Shown here: one piece after another, positions 26,971 to 35,695 of the stretch | Layout: each line of letters begins with the position of its first letter | Numbering within the stretch: the stretch's first letter is position 1 | Source: Klebsiella pneumoniae | GTDB lineage: Bacteria > Pseudomonadota > Gammaproteobacteria > Eutrophobiales > Eutrophobiaceae | Assembly: GCA_945878555.1 (NCBI GenBank) | Contig: CAMDWI010000025.1 | Location: 1 to 47,720 of the forward strand | Direction of reading: 5' to 3' | Length of the DNA stretch: 47,720 bases | Position numbers and translations under genes: made by a program | The notes under the pieces: model-generated | What the model saw: only the letters and a program-made list of their open reading frames with translations | Databases searched by the model: none | What the model was told of the DNA's origin: nothing

Positions 26971-27320
26971 AGCGAAAAATATTACCGTTGTTATCTCTGG
27001 CACTGCTGACTGGAACTGTGATTGGTCAGACAGAGATATTGCCAGACCCTACACGCCCCGTTGGGTATAATGAGATGGTGACAGTCCAGGAACTACCCGG
27101 TGAACTGGTTGAATGGAAGCTGACTGCGATACGCATATCCGGGGCGGAGCGTAGCGCCATTGTGAACAACAAACTCGTTCGTGTGGGTGAGATCATAGGT
27201 TCGGCAAAAGTGATTGAAATAGGTGCCGATGGGGTTACCCTCATGCTGAATAATAAACCTCTTAAAATACGTTTATATAGCGAAACCAGTATCAAAAACC
27301 CGGTCGTAAACAAAAGATAA
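26967..27320 (+). CDS. mshK: MSHA biogenesis protein MshK (PilP-like)
   Basis: This protein of 117 residues has a signal peptide ending near TVIGQ and a small beta-domain (about 30-115) such as occurs in PilP/GspC HR domains, which connect the inner-membrane complex to the secretin. DPTRPVGY near the mature N-terminus matches the MshK/GspC-type opening. I chose the ATG at 26967 because it overlaps the mshJ stop and puts the signal peptide at the start; an in-frame ATG lies 12 bp upstream. Confidence 0.82.
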   Translation: MKRKILPLLSLALLTGTVIGQTEILPDPTRPVGYNEMVTVQELPGELVEWKLTAIRISGAERSAIVNNKLVRVGEIIGSAKVIEIGADGVTLMLNNKPLKIRLYSETSIKNPVVNKR

Positions 27321-27332
27321 AAACTGAGCCCT

Positions 27333-29075
27333 ATGATAAAGCCATTATTCCAGCGTACATTAATCATCCCGTTACTCGGAGTGCTGGTGGCATGTCAGCC
27401 ACAGGCTGTACGTGATGACATAATTACGGATGCAAGTGCCGTCCTCGGCGAATCTGCCGCACATAACGAGCAGCTGACGGAAATCCCCGAGAACGTATCC
27501 TCTGCGCTGATACCTTCTCTCAGTCTGGGAGCGACAGAACAATCTGCAACAAAGGTTGACGATAAACGCTTTGATATATCTGTAAACGGAGTACCTGCAG
27601 ATCAGTTTTTCCTCAGTCTGGTCGATGGCACAGATTACAATATGGTTGTTCATCCGGAAGTGGTTGGTGCGATAACGCTCAATTTGCGAAATGTGACAAT
27701 ACCGGAAGTAATGGAGGCCGTACGTGATGTTTACGGCTATGAGTTCGTCAATACAGCTTACGGTTATCAGGTCCTCCCCGGCCGCTTGCGTGCACGGATT
27801 TACCAGATTAACTATTTGAATGTAGAGCGTTCCGGCAGTTCACAGACTTTCGTCAGTTCGGGCTCATTGACCCAGTCCGGCGGGAACAACAACAATAATA
27901 ATAACAACGGCAACAATACCAACAACAATAATAATAACGACAATAACAACAATTCTTCGGGTAATTCCTCCGGAAATACGTCCAGCATGACCGGCACACG
28001 GATTTCAACCCGCCAACCGGAGTCTGTATTCTGGACTGAATTGCAGACCTCGGTCATGGCGATTGTTGGCGCAGGTGAGGGACGCAGCGTGGTAGTCAAT
28101 CCGCAGTCGGGTGTGGTTGTTGTCCGCGCCTTGCCAAATGAGCTGCGCGAAGTCGAATCGTTCCTGACCGCCACACAACTGGTCGTGCAGCGCCAGGTGA
28201 TACTGGAGGCAAAAATTGTAGAAGTTACGCTCAGTGATGGATATCAGGCAGGCATCAACTGGGCCGGACTGGTGACGCACAATAACAAGAGCATGACCAT
28301 CGGCAATACCGGTGGTGGATCAGTTCTGGTGAACGAGGGTGGTCTCAGTGATATCGCTGGAAATACCGGAGTGCTTGATCCCTCCAACTACAATCCGATT
28401 GAGGGGACTGATGCCTCTGCCTTTGGTGGTGTATTTACCATGGCGCTGAACCTTGGGGATTTCACCTCGTTTATTGAATTGTTGGAGACCCAGGGAAATG
28501 TAAGGGTCTTGTCGAGCCCTAGGGTGGCCACAATTAATAATCAGAAGGCTGTGATCAAGGTTGGAACAGACGAATTTTTTGTCACTGAGGTGACCAATAC
28601 CACAGTAACGGGTACAGCAACCACCGTAACGCCCTCGGTAACATTGACGCCGTTCTTCTCCGGAATTGCGCTGGATGTCACGCCCCAGATCAGCCAGGAA
28701 GGGATAGTAACGTTGCATGTACATCCCTCAGTCAGTGATGTAAAGGACCAGCAAAAGACGGTCACGATCGGGACACTGACACAACAGCTACCCCTCGCCC
28801 TCAGCACAATACGTGAGTCAGACAGCATCGTACGTGCGCGTAGCGGCCAGGTCATTGTCATTGGAGGATTAATGCAGGACAGTTCAACGAACCGCAGCGC
28901 AGCAACGCCGGGGCTGGGCAAGGTGCCTGTGCTGGGTAATCTGTTCAAGCAAAAGAATAATTCCTCGGTTAAAAGCGAGCTGGTTATCCTGTTAAGGCCG
29001 ATTGTTGTTAACGACACGGACCAATGGGACGATTCAATTGATGCGTACTCCAGGGAACTTGAAAACCTGCGTTGA
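27333..29075 (+). CDS. mshL: MshL outer-membrane secretin (lipoprotein)
   Basis: The 580-residue protein is the outer-membrane pore of the MSHA pilus. It starts with a lipoprotein signal (lipobox LVAC, Cys21). A secretin N-terminal domain follows at about 80-155. Residues 185-220 form an Asn-rich low-complexity insert with long AAC/AAT runs, then another N-domain and the secretin core (about 285-565) ending in the VPVLGNLFK signature and EL(V)ILLRP. Length is normal. It is followed by mshM after 62 bp. Confidence 0.95.
   Translation: MIKPLFQRTLIIPLLGVLVACQPQAVRDDIITDASAVLGESAAHNEQLTEIPENVSSALIPSLSLGATEQSATKVDDKRFDISVNGVPADQFFLSLVDGTDYNMVVHPEVVGAITLNLRNVTIPEVMEAVRDVYGYEFVNTAYGYQVLPGRLRARIYQINYLNVERSGSSQTFVSSGSLTQSGGNNNNNNNNGNNTNNNNNNDNNNNSSGNSSGNTSSMTGTRISTRQPESVFWTELQTSVMAIVGAGEGRSVVVNPQSGVVVVRALPNELREVESFLTATQLVVQRQVILEAKIVEVTLSDGYQAGINWAGLVTHNNKSMTIGNTGGGSVLVNEGGLSDIAGNTGVLDPSNYNPIEGTDASAFGGVFTMALNLGDFTSFIELLETQGNVRVLSSPRVATINNQKAVIKVGTDEFFVTEVTNTTVTGTATTVTPSVTLTPFFSGIALDVTPQISQEGIVTLHVHPSVSDVKDQQKTVTIGTLTQQLPLALSTIRESDSIVRARSGQVIVIGGLMQDSSTNRSAATPGLGKVPVLGNLFKQKNNSSVKSELVILLRPIVVNDTDQWDDSIDAYSRELENLR
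27885..27953 (+). repeat. AAC/AAT trinucleotide tract (poly-Asn) in mshL
   Basis: About 23 codons are almost all AAC or AAT, interrupted by single Gly, Thr and Asp codons. It encodes a flexible Asn-rich linker between the N-domains of the secretin. Length changes in multiples of three would keep the frame. Confidence 0.9.
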
Positions 29076-29111
29076 GTTTCAGCCTGCCCCAACGGTTCTG
29101 AATACCGGCGC

Positions 29112-29127
29112 GGCCGGTTGTTCGGCC
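29112..29127 (+). other. Intercistronic stem-loop between mshL and mshM
   Basis: GGCCG (29112-29116) pairs with CGGCC (29123-29127) over a 6-nt loop. It ends just before the mshM ribosome-binding site (AGGTAAG at 29128-29134). It could affect mshM translation or protect the mshL message; it lacks a T run, so it is not a terminator. Confidence 0.3.
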
Positions 29128-29137
29128 AGGTAAGATC

Positions 29138-30073
29138 ATGTATTTACAACACTTTGGTCTGAAAGAAATGCCATTTACCATTACGCCGGATACCGAGTTT
29201 TTCATGAACCGGGCCGGATATCAGGACGCATTAAACGTAATGTTGGTGGCATTACGCAGCGGCGAAGGATTTATCAAGGTGGTCGGTGAGGTGGGGGTAG
29301 GCAAGACCATCCTTTGTCGCAAACTACTGAACAGTCTGGGTGATGGTTTTGTAACAGCCTATATCTACAACCCCTATTTGCAACCGGATACCCTCTTGTT
29401 CTCGATTGCGGACGAACTCGGGGTTGATTATGAAAAAAACATAGGGCAGCACCATTTGCTGAAAAGTATAACTGACCGGCTTATACAGATTCACCAGGAG
29501 GGCAAACAAGTCGTGTTATGTCTGGATGAAGTACAGGCGATGCCCTTGCGTACCCTGGAAACGGTTCGACTGTTAACCAATCTGGAGACCGAAAAAAGGA
29601 AACTGTTGCAGGTCGTCTTGTTCGGGCAACCCGAGCTGGATGAATTGCTTGAACAACCGTCTATCCGCCAGTTAAAACAGCGCATAACCTTTTCGTATCA
29701 TCTGTTACCCCTGAACCAGCCGGCGACGCTGGCTTACCTGCGCCACAGACTCGCTGTCGCAGGCTTGCAGGGCAAGGACTTGTTTGCACCACAAGCTGTA
29801 GATTATATGCACCATATTACGGGTGGCATCCCGAGACTGGTTAATATCGTCGCACACAAGGCGTTGATCGCCGCCTATGGCGAAGGTGACTATACCGTGC
29901 GTCTGAAACATCTGCGCGAGGCCTCAAGGGATACGATCAGGACGCAGAATATGAAGTCTTCACTGTTCAACCTGTGGTTACCCGTACATACCCGCTGGCT
30001 GTTCGGGGTGGCAGGGTTGCTGGCGCTGGTTTTTGCACTCTGGAGTGGACAGGTGACAGGATTGTTGAAATGA
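29138..30073 (+). CDS. mshM: MshM, ExeA-like AAA ATPase
   Basis: This 311-residue ATPase of the ExeA/GspA type begins with YLQHFGLKEMPFTITPD, the usual start of this family. Walker A is GEVGVGKT (residues 50-57) and Walker B is VVLCLDEVQA. A C-terminal transmembrane helix (about 288-306) anchors it in the inner membrane. It probably helps insert or organise the secretin at the peptidoglycan. It overlaps mshN by four bases (30070-30073). Confidence 0.9.
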   Translation: MYLQHFGLKEMPFTITPDTEFFMNRAGYQDALNVMLVALRSGEGFIKVVGEVGVGKTILCRKLLNSLGDGFVTAYIYNPYLQPDTLLFSIADELGVDYEKNIGQHHLLKSITDRLIQIHQEGKQVVLCLDEVQAMPLRTLETVRLLTNLETEKRKLLQVVLFGQPELDELLEQPSIRQLKQRITFSYHLLPLNQPATLAYLRHRLAVAGLQGKDLFAPQAVDYMHHITGGIPRLVNIVAHKALIAAYGEGDYTVRLKHLREASRDTIRTQNMKSSLFNLWLPVHTRWLFGVAGLLALVFALWSGQVTGLLK

Positions 30074-31197
30074 GTCTGATAAATAAAATGCTTTCTGATC
30101 TGGAACAGCGTCACAGTTACCAGAAGGACCATGACCAGATTGTGCTGGGTGGCCTGGCACCGGTTGTAAATACCGGTTTTTCCTCGCTTAAATTACCGTA
30201 TCATTTTTTGATTGTATGTTTTTTTGTAATCGCCGTGCTCATTGCCGTTTACGGGTTCTGGACGAACCAACCCGCTCCGGCACCTGCCGTCGTGGATGCG
30301 TCATTACTATCCAGCAGCGCGATTCCGGATGTTATCAACATTGCGCAGACCGCTGGGCAAACTGTCATACCGGTTGAGCCCGTGCCTGTCACTGTCCCTG
30401 CCCTTAAGCTGGATCTTACACTGCCAAGCGTTGAAAACAACGAGATTGCCAACATCAACACGGCGACGGAGACAAGTCAGGTGTCCAGCGGACAGGATGC
30501 CAGTTTATCTGCCACACCAGGCGCTAGCGCAGTTCAGGATGAATACCTGCCGGCCATAGAGTATGTAGTACCAGCGACAGAATCCGGGTATGGGCAGATG
30601 GATATTCGTCCTGCAAGCGTGTCGACAGATCCTCTACTGGTTCAAATGGAAGAGGCAAGCGCATACTATGAGAGGCGCAATTTTGGCGAGGGCGATACAA
30701 AACTGGTTGCTATTCTGGAACAGGATCCGTTGAACGTTGAGGCCAGATCCCTGTATGCCAGCTCACTGGCAGACCGTGGTGAGACTGCCCAGGCCGGACA
30801 GGTGCTGGCGGCGGGACTTGAAATCAATCCGGCGAATGCGGCGTGGGCCAGGCAATATGCACATATACTGGTCGCAGATGATAAAGTGGTCGAGGCTGTC
30901 AGCGTGTTGCGCAGGTCATTACCGGCGCTTGAAAAGAATGAGCAGTACTATGCGTTTTATGCGGCGCTACTGCAAAGGATGACGCGTCATCAGGAGGCGG
31001 CCGACTATTATCAGTCTTTGTTGACGCGACAACCGGGCAACAGTCTCTGGTGGATGGGGCTGGCGATTTCTCAGGAAGCTCTGCAAAGTCCGGCACAGGC
31101 ACTGGCCTCCTACAGACGTGCAATGCAGGGAAACAGCTTGAACCAGGAATTGAAACAGTACGTATCCAGACAGATTGGGCGACTAGAGAAAAGATGA
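30070..31197 (+). CDS. mshN: MshN, membrane-anchored TPR protein
   Basis: The 375-residue protein starts with SLINKMLSDLEQRH, the N-terminal signature of MshN, followed by a transmembrane helix (about 44-62), a proline- and serine-rich periplasmic linker (about 65-195) and a TPR region (about 200-370). An open frame continues upstream to 29974 inside mshM; the ATG at 30070 overlaps the mshM stop and gives the typical N-terminus. The TPRs presumably mediate contact with other pilus components. Confidence 0.87.
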   Translation: MSLINKMLSDLEQRHSYQKDHDQIVLGGLAPVVNTGFSSLKLPYHFLIVCFFVIAVLIAVYGFWTNQPAPAPAVVDASLLSSSAIPDVINIAQTAGQTVIPVEPVPVTVPALKLDLTLPSVENNEIANINTATETSQVSSGQDASLSATPGASAVQDEYLPAIEYVVPATESGYGQMDIRPASVSTDPLLVQMEEASAYYERRNFGEGDTKLVAILEQDPLNVEARSLYASSLADRGETAQAGQVLAAGLEINPANAAWARQYAHILVADDKVVEAVSVLRRSLPALEKNEQYYAFYAALLQRMTRHQEAADYYQSLLTRQPGNSLWWMGLAISQEALQSPAQALASYRRAMQGNSLNQELKQYVSRQIGRLEKR

Positions 31198-32948
31198 ATA
31201 CGATAATCAGAAAGAAAATTCGGCTGGGTGACCTGCTGGTCGAGCAGAAATATATATCCCAGACCCAGCTGGAAAGTGCGTTGGCAGACCAGAAGTCCAG
31301 TGGACGCAAGCTGGGGCGCATCCTGATTGAGAATGGTTATATCAAGGAAGATGACATGCTGCAGGTGTTGTCGACCCAGCTAAAGATTCCGTTTATCGAT
31401 CTGCTCCATTACAAATTCAAACATGAAATCGTCAAGCTGATACCAGAGATCCAGGCACGTCGGTTCAGGGCGATTGCACTGGCACAGGACACCGAAGGTC
31501 TGATGGTAGGTATGGCCGACCCGACCAATATTTTTGCGTATGACGAGTTGTCCCGTATCCTCTCCGTGCCGGTGCGTCTGGCGGTGGTCAGGGAAAGTGA
31601 CCTGATGAAGACCATCGACCTGGTTTATCGCAAGACCGACCAGATATCCGGATTTGCAGAACAGTTGAGTGATGAACTGGCCGAAGGTGATATCGATCTG
31701 GCAGCGATGTTGTCCGCGGCAGATATTGCCGATGCCCCGGTGGTCAAATTGTTACAGTCCTTGTTTGAAGATGCTGTCCAGATCAAGGCATCTGATATTC
31801 ATATCGAACCGGACGAATCTGTATTGCGAATACGTCAGCGTGTGGATGGCGTGTTGCAGGAGCATGTCATGAATGAAGTCCGGATTGCGCCATCGCTGGT
31901 ACTCCGGCTCAAACTGATGGCCAATCTGGATATTTCAGAAAAGCGTTTGCCGCAGGACGGTCGATTTACCATCAAGATACAGGACCATATCATTGATGTG
32001 CGTATGTCCACCATGCCGGTGCAATACGGTGAGTCTGTGGTAATGCGCTTGCTGGACCAGTCCGGTGGCATTCTGGATCTGGACGATCTCGGTATGCCGG
32101 AGGATATACGTGCCCGCTTTGTCAATGTAATCAAGCGTCCCCATGGCATGATGCTGGTGACCGGACCGACCGGTAGCGGCAAGACAACAACGCTGTATTC
32201 CGCCCTCAGTCTCCTGAATACCGCCGAAAACAAGATCATAACGGTAGAGGATCCTGTTGAATATCGATTACCCAGAATCAACCAGGTACAGGTCAAATCC
32301 GAAATAGGCCTTACCTTTGCCCGTGTATTACGTTCCGCCTTGCGTCAGGACCCGGATATTATCCTCGTTGGTGAAATGCGTGACGAAGAGACAGCTGAGA
32401 TCGGATTGCGTGCGGCGATGACCGGTCATATGGTGTTGTCTACATTACATACGAATGATGCCTTGAGTACGGTAACACGTCTGCTGGATATGGGGATCAA
32501 GACCTATCTGCTGGCAGCCTCGCTGCACGCCATTCTTGCCCAGCGTCTGGTCAGGCGGATTTGTAAAAGCTGCACCCAGGAATATAAACCGGACAACCAG
32601 CAACTGGCCTGGGTCAGGAAGCATGGCGCAGACAAGTATGCAGCGACGGTATTTCACAAAGGCGCCGGTTGTCCGCATTGCAACTATACCGGGTACCACG
32701 GCAGGATAGGCGTGTATGAATATCTTGAGTTTAACCAGGCCTTGAGTGAAGCACTGGCCAGCGGAGACAGTACTGCATTCAACCATGCCGCCATGAAAAC
32801 CGAAGGCTTCAGGACACTGAGCAATGTGGCCCTGCAATACGCCTCTGAAGGGATAACCACACTGGAAGAGGTGCTAAGAATCTCGGCAGACGTTGAGGCA
32901 CTGGCCGACCCGGAAAGCTGGCAACAGCCCAATAAAGTCAGTGTCTGA
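31194..32948 (+). CDS. mshE: MshE pilus extension ATPase, c-di-GMP-binding type
   Basis: The 584-residue GspE/PilB-family hexameric ATPase powers pilus extension. Two tandem MshEN-type motifs are visible at the N-terminus: residues 10-33 (RLGDLLVEQKYIS to ALADQ) and 39-62 (KLGRILIENGYIK to LSTQ); this type binds c-di-GMP in Vibrio MshE. The first motif has Lys19 in place of the usual glycine. Walker A is GPTGSGKT (324-331), and the C-terminal zinc site CKSC...CPHC is intact. The start overlaps the mshN stop. No PilT-like retraction ATPase is encoded in the window. Confidence 0.94.
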   Translation: MNTIIRKKIRLGDLLVEQKYISQTQLESALADQKSSGRKLGRILIENGYIKEDDMLQVLSTQLKIPFIDLLHYKFKHEIVKLIPEIQARRFRAIALAQDTEGLMVGMADPTNIFAYDELSRILSVPVRLAVVRESDLMKTIDLVYRKTDQISGFAEQLSDELAEGDIDLAAMLSAADIADAPVVKLLQSLFEDAVQIKASDIHIEPDESVLRIRQRVDGVLQEHVMNEVRIAPSLVLRLKLMANLDISEKRLPQDGRFTIKIQDHIIDVRMSTMPVQYGESVVMRLLDQSGGILDLDDLGMPEDIRARFVNVIKRPHGMMLVTGPTGSGKTTTLYSALSLLNTAENKIITVEDPVEYRLPRINQVQVKSEIGLTFARVLRSALRQDPDIILVGEMRDEETAEIGLRAAMTGHMVLSTLHTNDALSTVTRLLDMGIKTYLLAASLHAILAQRLVRRICKSCTQEYKPDNQQLAWVRKHGADKYAATVFHKGAGCPHCNYTGYHGRIGVYEYLEFNQALSEALASGDSTAFNHAAMKTEGFRTLSNVALQYASEGITTLEEVLRISADVEALADPESWQQPNKVSV

Positions 32949-34165
32949 TGCCTTATTTTATCTACAAGGGCAGGAGTGTCCGTGGTGCGCTGGTCAAGGG
33001 TGAACTGGAGGCGGCCACGATAGATGCGGTGGCCAACCAGCTTTCCAATACGGGAATCACACCTATTGAGATAAACGAGAAGGCTGCCAGCAACGATGCA
33101 GACTCGGTCATGTCGAAATGGAGGGCGAAACGCCCCAATCTGGATGACATCATCCTGTTCACGCGCCAGATGTATACGATGATGAAGTCAGGTGTACCCA
33201 TCACCCGCGCCATGAATGGTATTATTGCCTCGACCCGCAATATATATCTGATGGATGCATTGAAAGAGTCGCTTGCGTTTCTGGAATCTGGCCGCGACAT
33301 GGCCAGTTCTCTTGCCAGACATCCCGATATCTTCCCCACACTGTTTATCAGTATGGTCAGGGTGGGCGAGGAGACTGGCAGGCTGGACGAGTCGTTCAAA
33401 CGTATTACGGCCTATCCGGAGCTGGAAAAGGAAACCCGGCAGCGTATCAAGGCCGCCATACGCTATCCAATATTTGTGTTTGTAGCAATCGGGATTGCCA
33501 TGGCGGTAATAAATATATTTGTTATCCCGACATTTGCGGAACTGTTTGCCAAGGCCAATGTGGCCTTGCCCTGGCAGACGCGCCTGCTGATGGCTACTTC
33601 GGGATTTTTTGTTGCCTGGTGGCCAGTAGTATTATCGTGCGTGATTGGTGGCTCACTCGGTTTTAATTCCTACATCAAGACCGAAAATGGGCGCTACTGG
33701 TGGGACAAGCATAAGTTGAGGATCCCGATTATAGGCGGGATCTTGCATCGGGCCACCCTGGGCCGATTTGCCCGGGCCTTTTCGATGGCACTGACGTCGG
33801 GTGTGCCACTGGTGCAGGCGATGATGGTGGTTTCCCGATCGGTTGATAATGAATACATAGCTGAGCATATACTTAGCATGCGTAATGGTATCGAACGTGG
33901 TGAGTCCTTGACACGGACGGCCACGATCACCAACCAGTTTTCTCCGCTGGTATTGCAGATGCTTGCTGTGGGCGAGGAGACCGGCGAGGTGGATAATCTG
34001 CTTGTTGAGGTGGCGGATTTTTATGAACGGGAAGTTGATTATGATATCAAGAACCTCAGCGCCAGCATTGAGCCTGTCCTTATAATCGCAATTGGTATTA
34101 TGGTATTAATACTCGCACTGGGGGTCTTTCTGCCCATGTGGGACCTTTCTACTGCGATAAAATAG
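32948..34165 (+). CDS. mshG: MshG inner-membrane platform protein (PilC/GspF family)
   Basis: The 405-residue polytopic protein has two T2SSF domains (about 70-195 and 270-395), each with the GESL-type helix-turn elements (DESFKRI and GEVDNLLVE), and three transmembrane helices (about 172-194, 217-238, 376-396). It is the cytoplasmic/inner-membrane platform on which MshE acts. The start codon shares its first base with the mshE stop (TGATG), so translation is probably coupled. Confidence 0.94.
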   Translation: MPYFIYKGRSVRGALVKGELEAATIDAVANQLSNTGITPIEINEKAASNDADSVMSKWRAKRPNLDDIILFTRQMYTMMKSGVPITRAMNGIIASTRNIYLMDALKESLAFLESGRDMASSLARHPDIFPTLFISMVRVGEETGRLDESFKRITAYPELEKETRQRIKAAIRYPIFVFVAIGIAMAVINIFVIPTFAELFAKANVALPWQTRLLMATSGFFVAWWPVVLSCVIGGSLGFNSYIKTENGRYWWDKHKLRIPIIGGILHRATLGRFARAFSMALTSGVPLVQAMMVVSRSVDNEYIAEHILSMRNGIERGESLTRTATITNQFSPLVLQMLAVGEETGEVDNLLVEVADFYEREVDYDIKNLSASIEPVLIIAIGIMVLILALGVFLPMWDLSTAIK

Positions 34166-34169
34166 AACT

Positions 34170-34784
34170 ATGTATCTCGCAGGGCGATGGGCTGACCGCC
34201 AGCTATCCAGGCTAGAAATGGTCATGGTAGTAATTGTATTTGCACTGGTAGTGACATACTTTATGAGTTATATGTTGCGAATGTTTGCCATTGCAGAACG
34301 TAGTCTGCTGATGAACTCGGTTATCAACATCAATACCTCATTGCAATATCGGGCGGCAGGGTATGCTTTACGTGGAGACTATGGTGGGCTGGAGGGATTC
34401 AAGGGGCTTAACCCTTTTGCGCTGGATGCTATCGATCCGGGATGGCTGGAGAGTACGATGAAGTCAGATGTGGACGAGTCACAAAAGTTTGCAGGCAAGG
34501 TCTACCTGGGTGTGCCGCCAAACTATCTCGGTGAGTTTGATAATGTCAATCCGGACGATATTGAGGCGGGTAGCTGGTATTTTAATCTCCAGGCCCGGAC
34601 ACTGGTATATATGGTCAAGAACAGTGAGTATTTTGAAAGTAGTTTACCCGGACCCGACCGCGTGGAGTTTTATGTCGATGTTGATTATACGGACAGAAAT
34701 AACAATAATCAGTTTGATCCTGCAGCAGATGAGTTCAGGAATATACGTCTGCAGGCAACGGGCGCGTATGATTGGCGAATCTAG
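34170..34784 (+). CDS. mshF: MshF-like MSHA biogenesis protein
   Basis: The 204-residue protein has one hydrophobic segment (about 17-38) near the N-terminus followed by a periplasmic alpha/beta region. It lies right after mshG, the normal place of mshF, and has the matching size and topology. There is no type III (prepilin) cleavage site, because the GF(T/S)LIE motif is absent. The exact role of MshF in the pilus is not known. Confidence 0.72.
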   Translation: MYLAGRWADRQLSRLEMVMVVIVFALVVTYFMSYMLRMFAIAERSLLMNSVININTSLQYRAAGYALRGDYGGLEGFKGLNPFALDAIDPGWLESTMKSDVDESQKFAGKVYLGVPPNYLGEFDNVNPDDIEAGSWYFNLQARTLVYMVKNSEYFESSLPGPDRVEFYVDVDYTDRNNNNQFDPAADEFRNIRLQATGAYDWRI

Positions 34785-34809
34785 AATCAGCTAAGGACGG
34801 GGGACAAGT

Positions 34810-35412
34810 ATGGGGATGAACAACGAAATTCAGTTATGGGCTATCAATTCGATATTGTTGATCGGGTTGCTGATATTTTTTATCGGGGTCTGGATATTGA
34901 TAATGCCGCACGGATTTCTCAAGGCGAGCAAGTCACTTGGCCGCTGGATTAGTACAGATTCTTTTTTTGATTCTCTGGACAGGCCGCGTTACCAGGAGCG
35001 CTTTATTTACAAACACCATCGTGTCGCCGGTGCATTGATAATAACCGGTGCGGTATATACACTTTTCATGATGTTTGAGAGGATCGATATCAGTATGCTT
35101 GTGTCGCAGTTACCACAGATTGGAAATCGTTTCTGGTCCGAGTGGTTATACGGGGCATTATATGCACTTGTCATCAGTGCGAACCTGCTGGCGTTACTGA
35201 TTGGCCTGATCGTGCTGGTACGCCCAAGCGTGCTTAAGATTCTGGAGACGCATATGAATAAATGGGTAGTGACCGGAAAGGATCTGAAAAAGCTGGATAA
35301 AAGCCATGACATAGCGCTGGATATATTGCCGGGTAATCCCCGTCTGTTTGGTCTGGCAGTAGCACTTGGCGGCATTTATATAGTCATCAGTATGGCGATC
35401 ATGTTGATTTAG
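34810..35412 (+). CDS. Unrecognised four-helix membrane protein between mshF and mshA
   Basis: This 200-residue protein has four hydrophobic helices (about 11-32, 70-88, 110-136 and 178-198) and a conserved-looking loop with SLDRPRYQERFIYKHHR. I do not recognise the family. It has no pilin signature and occupies the place where mshB is found in Vibrio. Co-orientation and the 25-bp gap to mshF suggest it belongs to the msh transcript, whereas mshA begins 283 bp further on. A role in pilin handling or assembly is possible but unproven. Confidence 0.7.
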   Translation: MGMNNEIQLWAINSILLIGLLIFFIGVWILIMPHGFLKASKSLGRWISTDSFFDSLDRPRYQERFIYKHHRVAGALIITGAVYTLFMMFERIDISMLVSQLPQIGNRFWSEWLYGALYALVISANLLALLIGLIVLVRPSVLKILETHMNKWVVTGKDLKKLDKSHDIALDILPGNPRLFGLAVALGGIYIVISMAIMLI

Positions 35413-35533
35413 GCAGGAAATCCCGACAAGTGCATCACAAATGTAAGTGAATTAACCATGGCGTACTGGTATCTGAACGGGAATAGACCTATAGTCAGGT
35501 GGTAGTTAAGAATGCAGTTGTCGTCGGGTGATG

Positions 35534-35551
35534 TATAATCAGGTCACCTGA
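35534..35551 (+). promoter_or_regulatory. mshA promoter core: TATAAT overlapping a TCAGGT-C-ACCTGA palindrome
   Basis: TATAAT (35534-35539) is a full -10 consensus; no good -35 is found at 16-18 bp (AATGCA at 35511), as in activator-dependent promoters. A perfect 6-bp inverted repeat, TCAGGT and ACCTGA around a central C (35539-35551), starts at the last base of the -10 and would span the transcription start. Confidence 0.5.
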
Positions 35552-35662
35552 TGCAGAAATAATTGCCGGAGGGACCCGGTAGTAGTAAACAGGTTTCCGG
35601 GAGCAGGAAGTTCCAGGGCCGGTCGCTGCGGCGATGCGGGTTACGGGAATCAACTATATATC

Positions 35663-35676
35663 CAGGCCGCGGCCTG
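35663..35676 (+). promoter_or_regulatory. 14-bp perfect palindrome before the mshA ribosome-binding site
   Basis: CAGGCCGCGGCCTG is fully self-complementary and lies 6 bp before GAGG (35683-35686), the mshA Shine-Dalgarno. In DNA it is a symmetrical site; in RNA it cannot form a tight hairpin without opening the centre, so a DNA-binding role or intermolecular pairing is more likely. Confidence 0.45.
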
Positions 35677-35695
35677 AAACATGAGGAAAAAGTAA

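Noticed and set aside
27885..27953. Phase-variable on/off switch in mshL
   Set aside because: The repeat unit is a triplet, so copy changes keep the frame; only length variation is plausible.
28000..28280. Minus-strand open frame opposite the mshL secretin core
   Set aside because: Antisense to a conserved region and without motif support.
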